DNA from: Porticoccaceae bacterium
Lineage (GTDB): Bacteria > Pseudomonadota > Gammaproteobacteria > Pseudomonadales > Porticoccaceae
Assembly (NCBI GenBank): GCA_018654575.1
Contig: JABILI010000023.1
Coordinates: 1-46,519, forward strand
Direction: 5' to 3'
Length of the DNA: 46,519 nt
Below are positions 33,801-42,875 of this stretch, one piece after another. The number at the start of each line of letters is the position of its first letter. The stretch's first letter is position 1. The notes beneath the pieces are model-generated. The model was not told the origin of the DNA. It worked only from the letters and a program-made list of their open reading frames with translations, and made no database searches. A program made the translations under genes and the position numbers.

Positions 33801-34168
33801 TTAGAGGCACCATCACGATCACTGATAAAAGCGATAGTCTTACCGTCAGGGCTGTAGGTTGGCTGCATGTTCCAATCAAACCCCTGCACCAGCGGCGTGC
33901 CTTCACCTCCGCCAATAGGCATCGTATAGATATCACCGAGCATATCAAAAGCTATAGTCTTTCCATCCTCACTAACACTGAGGTTTGACCAGGTACTTTC
34001 AGTGGTATCAATCGATATGGTCTTTAGTTCACCCTGGGGTTGGGTGACGTCCCATTCATTTCCATCTTCCTCATCATCAATATCAGAGGAAAATGCAGGG
34101 GTTAAAATAAAGCAACACAAAAGGGAGAATATTGAAACGTAGGGCTGCTTCTTGAGGTGAGTAATCAT
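30842..34168 (-). CDS. Secreted TolB-like beta-propeller / amidohydrolase fusion protein
   Basis: This protein of about 1108 residues starts at 34168, where a signal peptide begins (MITHLKKQPYVSIF..) and AGAGG lies upstream; an ATG at 34201 would bury it. After cleavage near FSS comes an acidic segment, then WD40/PD40-type repeats such as YSPDGKTIAFISDRDG, PSWSPDGDYIAV and FSPDGKYLYY over about 600 residues. From about residue 670 an imidazolonepropionase-like amidohydrolase domain follows with the metal site LIDGHAHG, further His in TTLEHSLNIA and LIGAHGQREG, and AATHDPSVALGMGDDLGSIE. It probably hydrolyses a cyclic amide or peptide-like substrate in the periplasm. The substrate is unknown. 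Confidence 0.82.
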   Translation of the reverse strand: MITHLKKQPYVSIFSLLCCFILTPAFSSDIDDEEDGNEWDVTQPQGELKTISIDTTESTWSNLSVSEDGKTIAFDMLGDIYTMPIGGGEGTPLVQGFDWNMQPTYSPDGKTIAFISDRDGASNLWIMDANGSNSRQISTEKTALIHTPSWSPDGDYIAVTKGFMSSRSIPAGEIWMYHRSGGDGVMVTERAYEEHTQKNMTDPAFSPDGKYLYYTDDVTAGRIWEYGKNATTELFNIMRHDLETGESSSYIGGAGGAIVPTPSPDGKHMAYLKREDTKTVLYLKDLKSGTDRRLSTEMERDHQETFGSEGNFAYFDWTPDGRHIVYWTAGKFHRLNVESLNVSIIPMHIKIEKQVQQPPRYAVDVAPDTFDIKMIRWASMSPTKDLVVYQALGKLYLRDIKSGRVKRLTRQNDHDEFYPSFSRDGKSIAYTTWNDKDLGSVKVVSANGGQGLTVTTEPGIYVEPKFSPKGNNIVFRRLTGGYLLSPEWSLEPGIYLADRKAKAMEKVTEDGFNAHFAADEDRLYFTDYAPDSKYTELELYSVDLKGRDERTLLKGDKVTEYQLSPDGKWIAYTYQNNAFVAPFLSTGLQQELDIEDSGLPVAQVSKRAGEYLNWSAGSDRLSWSHGATVFSRELNQAFSFLAGAPDELPEPVSEGLNLGFPQPSDKPSSTLALVGGQVVTMRDADNTQEVISNGVVVVQDNRIVAVGKVGEVSIPADAQIIDVSGKTLTPGLIDGHAHGSQANEEIIPQQNWKNLSSLAFGVTTIHDPSNDSSEIFAASEMQRSGQILGPRIFSTGTIIYGANSPTAHAKIDSYEDAFFHLQRLKDMGAVSVKSYNQPRREQRQQVLNAARDLELMVVPEGGGKLYQNMSMIADGHTTLEHSLNIATGYSDLTQFWGQTEMAYNPTLVVAYGGLEGEKYWYDRTNVWENPRLTRYVPRYIVEPRSIRRATAPDDHYNHIKVAAYAKQLRDAGVRVLIGAHGQREGLAAHWEMWMLNQGGFTPWEALRAATHDPSVALGMGDDLGSIEVGKLADIVIMDGEVLTNIRRSEMITHTMINGRLYDVTNMSEVGSGKSKIDPLFFERLEINAMPAATAKALAEKSARHHWVH

Positions 34169-34302
34169 TGTTTTCTGTGCCTCTACTAAATGGTGATCCA
34201 ATCTAAAATCAAGACTTTTAACTAGCGCATACTATCCCATACTTTGCCTGGAAGGGAGTGCTTTTAAGCAAAAAACAAATGACGTAGGCGAGAATATTTC
34301 GT

Positions 34303-34911
34303 CTAATACACGGGTCCCGAATGGAACCTAAACTCGGTATCAGGTTGCTCAATAAGTTGCCTCTCTGCTTCTGCAAACATGATGATCCTCTCATCGATTG
34401 ATTCGTTCTTTGCCGCCTTTTTGGCCAACCCAAGATAGTCTTGATAATGCCGTCCTTCTGACTTGAGCAAAGAGGTATAGAATTGCTCTAGCTCAGCATC
34501 CAAATAGGGAGCAAGTCGCGCAAAGCGCTCACAAGAACGCGCCTCGATGAAGGCGCCTATAATTAAAACGTCGATTAGCTTCCCCGGATCGTCAGTCCGC
34601 GCCAAATCTCGTAATCCAGCCGCATAGCGAGATGCCGACACATGCTGATAACCGATATTTCGGCGCTTCATAATACCGATGACCTGCTCAAAATGACGCA
34701 TCTCCTCACGCGCCAGCTTTGACATTTTGTTCATCAGCTCAAAGTTATCGGTATATCGGTAGATCAAATTAAGCGCAGTACTCGCCGCTTTCTTTTCACA
34801 ATTAGCGTGGTCGATTAACATCAAGGCAGGGTTATCTAGTGCATTTTCCAGCCATTTATCAGGCGTTTGGCAGGGCAAAAACTCTTGAATCTTTTCCAGC
34901 GGAGTGTTCAT
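34303..34911 (-). CDS. miaE: tRNA 2-methylthio-N6-isopentenyladenosine hydroxylase
   Basis: This 202-residue diiron protein hydroxylates the isopentenyl group of ms2i6A37 in tRNA. The ferritin-like four-helix ligands can be placed: Glu39 (HANCEKKA), Glu70 and His73 (REEMRHFE), Glu123 (FIEARSCERF) and Glu152 with His155 (SEGRHYQDY). Blocks such as RYAAGL and LIIGAFIEARSCERF are typical of MiaE. It is followed leftward by the amidohydrolase gene with a 134-bp gap and is probably its own unit. The modification partners miaA and miaB are elsewhere. Confidence 0.95.
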   Translation of the reverse strand: MNTPLEKIQEFLPCQTPDKWLENALDNPALMLIDHANCEKKAASTALNLIYRYTDNFELMNKMSKLAREEMRHFEQVIGIMKRRNIGYQHVSASRYAAGLRDLARTDDPGKLIDVLIIGAFIEARSCERFARLAPYLDAELEQFYTSLLKSEGRHYQDYLGLAKKAAKNESIDERIIMFAEAERQLIEQPDTEFRFHSGPVY

Positions 34912-35260
34912 AATAAAGTCTATTGGTCAGCCTAATTGGGCGCTATTAACAAACAGGCGAGAAGCTTGTCATTATTTTACAACGATACGGGTATACAAGG
35001 AAAATAGCCTGTACGTTAATACCCATTATAAACCTGCGTAATAAAACCCTACAAAAATTAAGCTTTCTACTGGAACGTACCAATTTAGTGGTTAATAGCC
35101 GAGTTTCAGTCAGTTTACTGACGTCAAAAACCCATTTTATAGACTCTTCATAAAGCGATACCAATCTGTAATTAAACTACAAATTATTATATAATAAGAG
35201 TCCAGAGTGGCGAGTTCTTACCAAATGTCACCTACAATAAATGATAAGGAGCGGCAATTC
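34912..35260. other. 349-bp divergent region miaE / acnB
   Basis: AT-rich, with no supported gene. TATAAT at 35190-35195 is a good -10 for acnB, with no clear -35. A transcript starting near 35202 makes the first in-frame GTG (35207) an unlikely start for acnB. Confidence 0.5.
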
Positions 35261-37876
35261 GTGCTTGAAGCATATCGTGCTCACGTTGAAGAACGTCAGT
35301 TACAAGGAATTCCACCAAAGCCTCTCGATCCTGAATGGACCGCCGGCCTGGTTGAACTATTAAAAACCCCACCCACGGGTGAAGAGGAATTCTTACTCGA
35401 TCTGATTGCCAACCGCGTACCACCCGGAGTTGATGAAGCCGCCTATGTTAAAGCCGGGTTTTTGAGTGCTATTGTTAATGGTGATGCCAGCTCGCCGCTA
35501 ATCGATCGTTCAGCGGCTGTTACCTTGCTTGGAAATATGCACGGCGGTTATAACGTAGCCACTCTAGTGAGCCTGCTCGATGATGCTGAACTTTCAAGTC
35601 AAGCGGCTAAAGAGCTTAAAAGCACACTCTTGGTATTTGATGCGTTTCATGATGTGGCTGAAAAAGCCGATTCTGGTAATACAGACGCTAAAGCAGTCAT
35701 GCAGTCATGGGCTGATGCTGAGTGGTTTACATCGAACGATGCGGTCCCTCAAAGTATTAAAGTAGCAATATTCAAGGCCACGGGTGAGATTAACACCGAT
35801 GATCTATCTCCAGCACAGGATGCTTGGTCGCGACCCGACATTCCACTGCATGCCCTCGCCATGTTCAAGATGACTCGCGATGGCATGCACCCAGAAGAGC
35901 ATGGCGTTACTGGCCCTATGACTCAGATCGACGAACTTAAAGCCCGCGGCCTTCCCGTTGCCTTTATAGGCGATGTTGTTGGTACAGGTTCATCACGCAA
36001 ATCAGCCACAAACTCTGTTCTCTGGTTCTTTGGTGAGGACATGCCTGGCGTACCCAACAAGCGCTCTGGCGGTATTTGTTTTGGTAGTAAAGTAGCGCCT
36101 ATTTTCTTTAACACAATGGAAGATGCTGGAGCTCTAGTATTTGAAGCGCCCGTGGACAACATTGATAATGGTGACGTGGTTGAGATCTTCCCTTACGAAG
36201 GCAAAATTCTTAATGAAGCTGGCGAAGTCATTTCTGAGTTCGAACATAAATCAGAGGTGATTCTCGATGAGGTGCAGGCCGATGGCCGCATAAACCTCAT
36301 TATTGGCCGCGGTCTCACTCAACGAGCGCGTGAGCACATGGGTCTAGCCCCCTCTGATGTATTTCGTCATCCAGCGGCACCTATCGAATCAGACGCCGGC
36401 TTTACGCTAGCACAAAAGATGGTTGGCAAAGCGTGCGGTGCCGACGGTATCCGTCCCGGAACCTACTGTGAACCCAAAATGACAACTGTGGGCTCTCAGG
36501 ACACTACTGGCCCCATGACTAGAGATGAGCTTAAAGATCTGGCGTGCTTAGGTTTTTCTACCGATCTGGTCATGCAGTCATTCTGCCACACTGCCGCTTA
36601 TCCAAAGCCTGTCGATATTGACACTCAGCACAACCTTCCTGACTTTATTATGAATCGCGGTGGCGTGTCTCTGCGCCCAGGTGACGGCATTATTCACAGC
36701 TGGCTGAACCGTATGTTGCTACCCGACACTGTGGGTACAGGTGGTGACTCGCATACAAGGTTCCCTATGGGTATTTCATTTCCCGGCGGCTCCGGCTTGG
36801 TTGCCTTTGCGGCTGCCACAGGCGTAATGCCATTGGATATGCCAGAGTCTGTGTTAGTGCGCTTTAAAGGCCAAATGCAGCCAGGTGTCACCTTACGCGA
36901 CCTTGTGCATGCTATCCCCTACTACGGCATCAAAGAAGGTTTGTTAACCGTAGAGAAGAAAGGCAAAAAGAACTTCTTCAGTGGTCGTATATTAGAAATT
37001 GAAGGTGAAGGCATCGAGAGTCTTACCGTGGAGCAAGCCTTTGAGCTTTCAGATGCATCCGCAGAGCGTTCAGCTGCAGGTTGTACCATCAAGTTGAGCG
37101 AAGATTCTGTTGCAGAATACCTGCGTTCAAATGCAACACTTCTGCGCTGGATGATTGCTGAAGGCTACGGCGACGTGCGCACACTAGAGCGTCGTGTACG
37201 CAAAATGGAAGAATGGCTAGCACAGCCAACCCTAATGGAAGCTGATGCCGACGCAGAATATGCAGCGATTATCGAGATTGATTTGGCCGATATTAAAGAG
37301 CCGATCGTCTGTTGTCCAAACGACCCCGATGATGCCAAGCTCCTTTCAGACGTTGCCGGGAATAATGTTGACGAAATTTTTATTGGTTCATGTATGACCA
37401 ATATCGGGCACTTCCGCGCTGCAGGAAAATTGCTGGATGAAGCAGGCTCTGTTGATTCTAGATTCTGGATTTGCCCACCAACACGTATGGATGCTCACAC
37501 CCTAATGGAAGAAGGCTATTACAACATCTACGGTAAAGTCGGTGCTCGCACTGAAATGCCTGGCTGTTCACTGTGCATGGGCAACCAAGCCCGAGTACTC
37601 GCCGGTGCTACTGTGCTGTCAACGTCAACCCGTAACTTCCCCAACCGCTTAGGTGACGGCGCCAACGTCTATTTGACTTCAGCTGAACTTGCCACCGTGG
37701 GTGGTATTTTGGGTCGTCTGCCCACCGTTGCTGAGTACATGGAGTACGCTACTAAAATTGACTCCATGGCATCGGATGTCTATCGCTACATGAATTTTGA
37801 TCAAATCGAATCATTTCAAAAGTCAGCTGAGCAGGGTAAATTAATTGCTGCTGAGCAAATAGTCGAGGTTGTATAA
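35261..37876 (+). CDS. acnB: Aconitate hydratase B
   Basis: This 871-residue enzyme interconverts citrate and isocitrate using a [4Fe-4S] cluster. I start it at the GTG at 35261, because AAGGAG lies nine bases upstream and the chain then begins (M)LEAYRAHVEER exactly where E. coli AcnB begins. A longer frame from 35207 would add 18 residues without a family counterpart. AcnB domain order is visible: N-terminal HEAT-like domain, swivel domain with TGEINTDDLSPAQDAWSRPD and GDVVGTGSSRKSATNSV, then the cluster domains with FIGSCMTNIGH and GCSLCMGNQA. The length is close to E. coli AcnB (865). It completes the TCA set in this region. Confidence 0.97.
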   Translation: MLEAYRAHVEERQLQGIPPKPLDPEWTAGLVELLKTPPTGEEEFLLDLIANRVPPGVDEAAYVKAGFLSAIVNGDASSPLIDRSAAVTLLGNMHGGYNVATLVSLLDDAELSSQAAKELKSTLLVFDAFHDVAEKADSGNTDAKAVMQSWADAEWFTSNDAVPQSIKVAIFKATGEINTDDLSPAQDAWSRPDIPLHALAMFKMTRDGMHPEEHGVTGPMTQIDELKARGLPVAFIGDVVGTGSSRKSATNSVLWFFGEDMPGVPNKRSGGICFGSKVAPIFFNTMEDAGALVFEAPVDNIDNGDVVEIFPYEGKILNEAGEVISEFEHKSEVILDEVQADGRINLIIGRGLTQRAREHMGLAPSDVFRHPAAPIESDAGFTLAQKMVGKACGADGIRPGTYCEPKMTTVGSQDTTGPMTRDELKDLACLGFSTDLVMQSFCHTAAYPKPVDIDTQHNLPDFIMNRGGVSLRPGDGIIHSWLNRMLLPDTVGTGGDSHTRFPMGISFPGGSGLVAFAAATGVMPLDMPESVLVRFKGQMQPGVTLRDLVHAIPYYGIKEGLLTVEKKGKKNFFSGRILEIEGEGIESLTVEQAFELSDASAERSAAGCTIKLSEDSVAEYLRSNATLLRWMIAEGYGDVRTLERRVRKMEEWLAQPTLMEADADAEYAAIIEIDLADIKEPIVCCPNDPDDAKLLSDVAGNNVDEIFIGSCMTNIGHFRAAGKLLDEAGSVDSRFWICPPTRMDAHTLMEEGYYNIYGKVGARTEMPGCSLCMGNQARVLAGATVLSTSTRNFPNRLGDGANVYLTSAELATVGGILGRLPTVAEYMEYATKIDSMASDVYRYMNFDQIESFQKSAEQGKLIAAEQIVEVV

Positions 37877-37906
37877 GTCTGCCTTTAGGATCTCAACCAA
37901 ACCATA

Positions 37907-37934
37907 AAAAAACCCCGCAAAAGCGGGGTTTTTT
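37907..37934. terminator. Bidirectional terminator between acnB and nfuA
   Basis: CCCCGC (37913-37918) pairs with GCGGGG (37923-37928) across AAAA, flanked by A- and T-runs. It serves both convergent genes. Confidence 0.92.
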
Positions 37935-37963
37935 CATTTAATGTCAGTGCAAGGACAACAACA

Positions 37964-38545
37964 TCACATGTAGGCGTTACTGGTATCGGTATGATCAGTC
38001 ACGTCGCGCACGCCTTTTAGTTCTGGGATCTTCTCCATAAGCGTTTTTTCAACGCCCTCTTTTAAGGTCAAGTCAACTGCTGAGCAACCCTGACAGCCAC
38101 CACCAAACTCCAAGACCGCAAAACCCTCAGCCATTTCAGCCAGTGATACCACGCCGCCATGAGAGGCCAAACTCGGATTGATTTCGTTATAGAGTAAATA
38201 GTTAACCTTATCTTCTACCGGGCTGTCATCATTTATGTTGGGTAACCGAGAGTTCGGTGCACGAATCGTAAGCTGACCGCCAAATTTATCTTCCGCAAAG
38301 TCTACCTTAGCGTCATCTAAAAAGGGAATGCTGCGCTGCTCATAGTAACCATTAAACTTTCCGTATTCGACAATTAAGTCTTCTTCGTTGTGCTCTCCAG
38401 GGCGGCTATAAGCAATACAAGTCTCAGCCTTTGGGGTGCCCGGGTCTGACACAAACATACGGATGCCAATACCCTCGCAGTTCTGCTTCTCAAGCAGGCC
38501 CGCTAAATAGTCTTGAGCTGATTCGGTAATGTTGACATTTAACAT
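37964..38545 (-). CDS. nfuA: Fe-S cluster carrier NfuA
   Basis: This 193-residue protein has an N-terminal degenerate A-type domain (about 1-95, [18 protein letters not shown]) and a C-terminal Nfu domain with the cluster-binding CxxC pair Cys151 and Cys154 ([19 protein letters not shown]). NfuA delivers [4Fe-4S] clusters to apo-proteins, aconitase B among them in E. coli, and its gene here is convergent with acnB. The length equals the usual NfuA (about 191-195). Confidence 0.96.
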   Translation of the reverse strand: MLNVNITESAQDYLAGLLEKQNCEGIGIRMFVSDPGTPKAETCIAYSRPGEHNEEDLIVEYGKFNGYYEQRSIPFLDDAKVDFAEDKFGGQLTIRAPNSRLPNINDDSPVEDKVNYLLYNEINPSLASHGGVVSLAEMAEGFAVLEFGGGCQGCSAVDLTLKEGVEKTLMEKIPELKGVRDVTDHTDTSNAYM

Positions 38546-38653
38546 GCTTCTATCCTAATTCCATTGAGCGCGATTATTGTCCCTATTTTACGCTATAGAT
38601 CAGCTTAGACATACCCCCAAGTAGCAATTACAGGTCGCATTATCAATAATAAC

Positions 38654-38686
38654 TGGTATGATGCCCATCCATCGAAATATTTCGAT
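38654..38686 (+). promoter_or_regulatory. metH extended -10 promoter with perfect 16-bp palindrome operator
   Basis: TGGTATGAT (38654-38662) fits an extended -10 element. The perfect palindrome ATCGAAATATTTCGAT (38671-38686) covers the expected start region about 33 bp before the metH ATG, a typical place for a repressor. SahR, an ArsR-family repressor of methionine-cycle genes in proteobacteria, is a candidate, but I cannot verify its motif here. Confidence 0.6.
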
Positions 38687-38718
38687 AAAGAAGAAGAATA
38701 AAGGTATAGCAGAGCATT

Positions 38719-41700
38719 ATGAGTAATTCGATAATCCTAGCCGCCCAACATCGCATCCTAGTACTAGATGGAGCCATGGGGACCATGATCCAGCAGCACT
38801 CACTGGAAGAAGAGCATTTTCGTGGTGACCGATTTGCCGACTGGCACTGCGATATCAAAGGCAATAATGACCTATTAAGTCTAACTCAACCAGATATTAT
38901 CTGTGATATCCACCGAGCCTACCTAGAGGCTGGCGCTGATATTATTGAAACCAATACCTTTAACTCAACCACTATCTCGCAAGCTGATTACGATATGCAG
39001 GAAATCTCTCGAGAGATAAATGTAGCCTCTGCTCAGTTGGCACGTATCGCTGCAGATGAGTTCTCGACACCTGAGCGTCCGCGTTTTGTCGCCGGCATCT
39101 TAGGACCCACCAGCCGCACAGCCTCGTTGTCGCCAGATGTTAATGACCCTGGCGCCCGTAATGTCACCTTTGATGAGCTGGTAGAGGCGTATATAGAGTC
39201 TTGCGAAGCGCTGATTGAAGGTGGCGCAGACCTGATCATGGTCGAGACTATATTTGACACTTTAAATGCTAAGGCCGCTCTCTTTGCAGTACAAGTGGTG
39301 TTTGAAAAGCAGGGTTTCGAGTTACCTATTATGATCAGTGGCACTATTACCGATGCTAGTGGGCGCACTTTGTCTGGTCAAACACCTGAAGCCTTCTGGA
39401 ACTCGATACGTCACGCAAAACCCATAAGCGTTGGTTTGAACTGTGCCCTTGGCCCCAGCGAATTACGCCCCCACCTTCTCGAGATTTCCACGATCGCTGA
39501 CACCCTGGTCAGTTCGCACCCAAATGCTGGACTGCCCAATGAGTTTGGTGGCTATGACTTAGACCCCGATGCTATGGCTGAAACCGTCGCTGAATTCGCC
39601 AGTTCTGGCCTGCTAAATATTGTCGGCGGGTGCTGTGGTACCACTCCAGACCATATTCGCGTTATCGCCAATGCCGTTGCCAATATGAGCCCACGTAAGG
39701 TCCCCGTTATAGCGCCAGCATGCCGCCTTTCTGGCCTTGAGCCCTTCACCATTAACGCCGACTCTTTATTCGTGAATGTTGGAGAGCGCTGCAATGTTAC
39801 CGGTTCGGCTGCATTCAAGCGCCTGATTCTTGAAGATAACTATGATGCCGCGCTTGAAGTAGCGCGTCAGCAAGTGATCAATGGCGCTCAGATCATTGAT
39901 GTGAATATGGATGAGGGGATGCTTGAGTCGCTGCCAGCCATGACTAGATTTTTAAACTTAATAGCCTCAGAACCTGATATTTCACGAGTACCCATAATGG
40001 TTGACTCCTCAAAATGGGAGGTGATTGAAGCCGGCCTAAAGTGCATTCAAGGTAAATCAGTGGTCAATAGCATTAGCTTAAAAGAAGGTGAAGCTGAATT
40101 TATTGAAAAAGCCAGACTGTGTAAAAAGTACGGTGCGGCCATTGTTGTGATGGCTTTTGATGAAGACGGCCAAGCCGACAATCTTGAGCGTCGCCAACAA
40201 ATCTGCCGGCGTAGCTACGACATTTTGGTCAATGATATTGGCTTCCCCGCTGAAGATATCATCTTTGACCCCAATGTGTTCGCCGTGGCTACGGGTATTG
40301 AAGAGCACAACCGCTATGGCCTGGACTTTATTGAAGCTAGCGGCTGGATTAAAAAGAACCTGCCCCATGCTCTTATTAGTGGCGGCATATCCAATGTCTC
40401 ATTCTCCTTTCGTGGAAACAATCCCGTACGCGAAGCAATTCACTCAGTATTCCTCTACCATGCCATTCGCGAAGGTCTGAGTATGGGCATTGTCAATGCC
40501 GGCCAACTGGCGGTGTATGACGATTTACCGGAAGAGCTTCGTAACGTCGTTGAAGATGTCGTGTTGTTTCGCACTACCGAAGGCACCGAAAATTTACTTG
40601 CCATCGCCGACAAGTACCGAGGTGACGGCACAACTCAAGCTAAAGCCGAGGATTTAACTTGGCGCGAAGGTAACGTTAATCGTCGCCTAGAATACGCCCT
40701 AGTCAAAGGCATCACTGCCTTTATCGAAGAAGATGCTGAAGAAGCTCGCCAAAAGGCAGAACGCCCTCTACACGTGATTGAGGGCGCTTTAATGGACGGC
40801 ATGAATATTGTCGGCGACCTCTTTGGTGCTGGCAAAATGTTTTTGCCCCAAGTCGTAAAATCTGCTCGTGTTATGAAACAAGCAGTAGCCTACTTACAAC
40901 CCTATATTGAAGACGAAAAAGATGTGGCCGCCAGTGCTAATGGCAGAATTCTAATGGCGACAGTCAAGGGTGATGTTCACGACATCGGGAAAAATATTGT
41001 CGGTGTAGTGCTGCAGTGTAATAACTATGAAGTCATCGATTTGGGTGTAATGGTGCCTGCTCAAAAGATTCTGGAAACCGCAAAAGAACTCAACGCTGAC
41101 ATTATCGGTCTGTCTGGGCTGATTACGCCCTCTTTGGATGAGATGGTAACCTTGGGCAAAGAGATGCAGCGCCAAGGCTTTACAGTCCCTCTAATGATTG
41201 GCGGCGCTACCACGTCAAAGGCCCATACAGCCGTTAAGATCGCACCCGGCTATGAAAACAATCAGACCATCTATGTCTCTGATGCGTCTCGTGCCGTAGG
41301 CGTGGCGAGCAAGCTCATTAGCGCTGAACACCGAGATGCGTTTATTGCTGAAATACAGCTTGATTATGAGGCAGTAAGATTACGCACAGCTAATCGAACG
41401 CCCAGAGGCACCGTTTTTACCTATAACGATGCCATTAAACAAAAGCCTCAGATTAACTGGCGCGACCATCAACCTGAGATTCCGAATAATTTAGGTGTGA
41501 CAGTGCTAGACGACTACCCACTGGAAACGTTAGTGCCCTACATCGACTGGACGCCTTTCTTTATTACCTGGGATCTAGTGGGTAAGTATCCGAAAATCTT
41601 AGACGATAAGGTCGTTGGCGAGGCCGCCACTAGTTTATTCGCGGATGCTCAAGCATTACTCAAAGACATTATCGACAACAAGCGTCTTACCGCTCGTGCA

Positions 41701-42393
41701 GTATTTGGCCTATGGCCTGCCAATACGGTTAACCATGATGATATCGAGGTCTATGCTAACAGCGACCGATCTAATACGTTGGCAACATTGCACCAAATTC
41801 GGCAACAAATACAAAAGCCCGGCGCCAGTGAGCAACTTACTTCTTTAGCGGACTTTATCGCCCCTAAAGAGGCTGATTTAAACGATTATATCGGCGCTTT
41901 TGCAGTGACTACAGGTATAGGTGCCGATGAGCTGGCAGCCAAGTATGAAGCCCAGCATGATGATTATAATTCGATTATGGTCAAAGCCTTGGCCGACCGT
42001 TTGGCCGAGGCCTTTGCAGAACACCTTCACCACCGAGTGAGAAAAGAATACTGGGGCTACGCGACGGAGGAAGCCTTAGACAAAGAGTCGCTGATTAAAG
42101 AGAGATATCGCGGCATTCGACCTGCTCCGGGCTACCCCGCCTGTCCCGATCATACAGAGAAAGCAGCACTATTTGAGCTACTAGACGTGAAAGAGAATAT
42201 AGGATTAGAACTCACCGAAAGCTTTGCCATGACTCCGGCAGCAGCCGTCAGTGGTTGGTATTTTGGCCACCCCGACGCCAAGTATTTTAATACGGGTAAA
42301 ATTGCTGCCGATCAAGTAGAATCGCTCGCCGGACGCAAAGGCATGACCGTCCCTGAACTGGAACGATGGCTCACCCCAATTCTCAATGACTAA
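38719..42393 (+). CDS. metH: Cobalamin-dependent methionine synthase
   Basis: This 1224-residue modular enzyme moves methyl from methyl-tetrahydrofolate to homocysteine via cobalamin. The modules appear in order: homocysteine domain with zinc Cys in GLNCALG and [11 protein letters not shown] (to about 330), pterin domain with [17 protein letters not shown] and VNMDEGML, cobalamin cap and B12 domain with [12 protein letters not shown] (His under the cobalt), and C-terminal activation domain with [16 protein letters not shown]. The length matches E. coli MetH (1227). It is followed by the small DUF2970 gene three bases later. Confidence 0.97.
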   Translation: MSNSIILAAQHRILVLDGAMGTMIQQHSLEEEHFRGDRFADWHCDIKGNNDLLSLTQPDIICDIHRAYLEAGADIIETNTFNSTTISQADYDMQEISREINVASAQLARIAADEFSTPERPRFVAGILGPTSRTASLSPDVNDPGARNVTFDELVEAYIESCEALIEGGADLIMVETIFDTLNAKAALFAVQVVFEKQGFELPIMISGTITDASGRTLSGQTPEAFWNSIRHAKPISVGLNCALGPSELRPHLLEISTIADTLVSSHPNAGLPNEFGGYDLDPDAMAETVAEFASSGLLNIVGGCCGTTPDHIRVIANAVANMSPRKVPVIAPACRLSGLEPFTINADSLFVNVGERCNVTGSAAFKRLILEDNYDAALEVARQQVINGAQIIDVNMDEGMLESLPAMTRFLNLIASEPDISRVPIMVDSSKWEVIEAGLKCIQGKSVVNSISLKEGEAEFIEKARLCKKYGAAIVVMAFDEDGQADNLERRQQICRRSYDILVNDIGFPAEDIIFDPNVFAVATGIEEHNRYGLDFIEASGWIKKNLPHALISGGISNVSFSFRGNNPVREAIHSVFLYHAIREGLSMGIVNAGQLAVYDDLPEELRNVVEDVVLFRTTEGTENLLAIADKYRGDGTTQAKAEDLTWREGNVNRRLEYALVKGITAFIEEDAEEARQKAERPLHVIEGALMDGMNIVGDLFGAGKMFLPQVVKSARVMKQAVAYLQPYIEDEKDVAASANGRILMATVKGDVHDIGKNIVGVVLQCNNYEVIDLGVMVPAQKILETAKELNADIIGLSGLITPSLDEMVTLGKEMQRQGFTVPLMIGGATTSKAHTAVKIAPGYENNQTIYVSDASRAVGVASKLISAEHRDAFIAEIQLDYEAVRLRTANRTPRGTVFTYNDAIKQKPQINWRDHQPEIPNNLGVTVLDDYPLETLVPYIDWTPFFITWDLVGKYPKILDDKVVGEAATSLFADAQALLKDIIDNKRLTARAVFGLWPANTVNHDDIEVYANSDRSNTLATLHQIRQQIQKPGASEQLTSLADFIAPKEADLNDYIGAFAVTTGIGADELAAKYEAQHDDYNSIMVKALADRLAEAFAEHLHHRVRKEYWGYATEEALDKESLIKERYRGIRPAPGYPACPDHTEKAALFELLDVKENIGLELTESFAMTPAAAVSGWYFGHPDAKYFNTGKIAADQVESLAGRKGMTVPELERWLTPILND

Positions 42394-42395
42394 AA

Positions 42396-42605
42396 ATGAC
42401 AAAAAATAACCCGAAAAAAAACAAAATCGGATCCCTCATCAAAAGTATTCTAGCGGCGGGCATCGGTGTTCAGAGCGACAAAAACCGTGAAGAAGACTTT
42501 GCTGGCGGAAACCCGTTGGCTTTCATTATTGGCGGCTTTATCTTCACCATTTTGTTTATTTTATCTGTCGCTGTGGTGGTCGGTTTAGTCCTAAGCAACG
42601 CTTAA
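42396..42605 (+). CDS. Small DUF2970-type membrane protein
   Basis: This 69-residue protein has a basic N-terminus, a GVQSDKNREEDF motif and one strong C-terminal membrane helix (AFIIGGFIFTILFILSVAVVVGLVL), the pattern of DUF2970 proteins in gammaproteobacteria. It starts two bases after the metH stop, so translation is probably by re-initiation. Function is unknown; a role tied to MetH is not established. Confidence 0.75.
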   Translation: MTKNNPKKNKIGSLIKSILAAGIGVQSDKNREEDFAGGNPLAFIIGGFIFTILFILSVAVVVGLVLSNA

Positions 42606-42687
42606 CACTATTGTCGTTAAAAGCGTCCCCAGAAAATAATAGCTACATCCAGTGCCGATGAACTAATTGCATTCAATCTCTACATTT

Positions 42688-42711
42688 AGCCAGTGAAAAT
42701 GTCCACTGGTT
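42688..42711 (+). terminator. Possible weak hairpin terminator after the DUF2970 gene
   Basis: AGCCAGTG pairs with CACTGGTT (one G-U) around an 8-base loop. No clear T-run follows. It is the only hairpin I noted in the 270-bp convergent gap. Confidence 0.3.
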
Positions 42712-42875
42712 GGCGGTTTAGATATCAGGAGTTTCCAAAAGGATTGAGGTCTTGCCATACTGGAGATCGATGGTAACACTAATCTAGCTAAGTCATTGCA
42801 ACAGATAACCATCGCAACTCTTGCACAGCACCCCTCCAATATTTACCCCCCCCTTTTTTAGAGGTTTTTTTGCTG

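Noticed and set aside
38546-38718. Cobalamin riboswitch upstream of metH
   Set aside because: The 173-bp nfuA-metH spacer is too short for a full cobalamin riboswitch plus promoter and I see no B12-box-like sequence. A protein-binding palindrome explains the region better.
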